Source: Candidatus Sulfotelmatobacter sp. (GTDB taxonomy: Bacteria > Vulcanimicrobiota > Vulcanimicrobiia > Vulcanimicrobiales > Vulcanimicrobiaceae). Taken from it: DNA of 64,000 nt. Numbering within the stretch: the stretch's first letter is position 1; the number at the start of each line of letters is the position of its first letter. The stretch covers positions 1 to 64,000 of the forward strand of contig DATJRY010000007.1 in NCBI GenBank assembly GCA_035504415.1. The letters run 5' to 3'. Below are positions 63,821 to 64,000 of the stretch, piece after piece. The position numbers were made by a program, and so were the translations under genes. The notes under the pieces were generated by a model that saw only the letters and a list, made by a program, of their open reading frames with translations, made no database searches and had not been told where the DNA came from.

Positions 63821-64000
63821 ATGGCGTACGTCATCACCGAACCCTGCATCGGCACCAAGGACAAGTCGTGTGTGGACGTCTGTCCGGTCGATTGCATTCA
63901 CGGCGATGACGAGGACACGCAGCTGTTCATCGACCCGGAAGTCTGCATCGATTGCGGCGCCTGCGTCTCCGCCTGCCCGGTCGAGGCGATCTATGCCGAT
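63821..64000 (+). CDS. Seven-/eight-iron ferredoxin (N-terminal part)
   Basis: 60 residues to the window edge. MAYVITEPCIGTKDKSCVDVC with Cys-rich PVDCIH, then VCIDCGACVSACPVEAIYAD, the FdxA-type two-cluster pattern. The C-terminus lies outside. An electron carrier in the cytoplasm. Confidence 0.93.
   Translation, partial: MAYVITEPCIGTKDKSCVDVCPVDCIHGDDEDTQLFIDPEVCIDCGACVSACPVEAIYAD

Overview
The window looks like a chromosomal segment of a very GC-rich, Gram-negative-type (diderm) bacterium. An ExbB/ExbD/TonB set, outer-membrane-barrel and lipoprotein signals, a B. subtilis-type AroH, GTG starts and dense ATGA/GTGA stop-start overlaps would suit a deep-branching lineage such as Candidatus Eremiobacterota (WPS-2). 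That placement is an inference from gene style; no rRNA gene is present to test it.

Layout. 1-4.1 kb: glycosyltransferase tail, then a LexA-type operator driving an RNase H-like protein and an alkyladenine glycosylase, followed by a Rho homologue with altered Walker motifs, an RluB-type pseudouridine synthase and chorismate mutase. 4.2-8.2 kb: secreted TPR/TonB-like protein and an exbB-exbD-exbD-tonB energy-transduction operon. 8.2-11.6 kb: PilZ protein, uppP, a small membrane protein, and a minus-strand pair (degenerate HD-GYP and Dam-like proteins). 11.6-17.3 kb: a tightly coupled cysteine synthase/molybdopterin/folate operon (cysK-moaC-mogA-folC-folP-folB-folK plus a beta-barrel protein). 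17.3-25.5 kb: GAF-HD-GYP phosphodiesterase, BCCP-like gene lacking the biotinyl lysine, accC, nusB, class A PBP, xseA, xseB.

25.45-32.77 kb: an accessory island of visibly lower GC, inserted just behind xseB. It is marked by IS-like ends and five copies of CGTTCTAG. It carries a secreted trypsin-like protease, a TIR-domain protein with an unrecognised N-terminal domain, a cysteine-pair mini-protein, two unknown genes, a possible 32-residue membrane peptide on the opposite strand, and an AlbA_2/Schlafen-type ATP-binding protein. I see no transposase or integrase. The content resembles a small defence island. This is the most promising place for an undescribed system.

32.8-42.9 kb: three related lipoproteins (one a seven-repeat propeller), a VOC protein, a deleted phosphoesterase pseudogene, a YoaK-type membrane protein, and a minus-strand run of DctP-like binding protein, glycosidase-like protein and TPR/ATP-grasp enzyme. 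42.9-48.9 kb: tlyA-nadK-recN, threonine aldolase, pyruvate kinase. 49-50.6 kb: proline-rich TonB-like protein. 50.6-59.4 kb: the classical rimP-nusA-ylxR-infB-(membrane protein)-rbfA-nrnA-truB-ribF operon, with a leader hairpin and a 33-bp-arm foldback behind infB. 59.5-64 kb: thioredoxin-like protein, a secreted small protein, a membrane-anchored zinc-finger Clp-type ATPase, a SIMPL-domain protein, a GlsB/YeaQ-type membrane protein and the start of a ferredoxin.

A recurrent theme is recognisable enzyme folds whose catalytic signature residues are changed: Rho, BCCP, HD-GYP, Dam-like and glycosidase-like. These calls come from reading translations by eye and need alignments.
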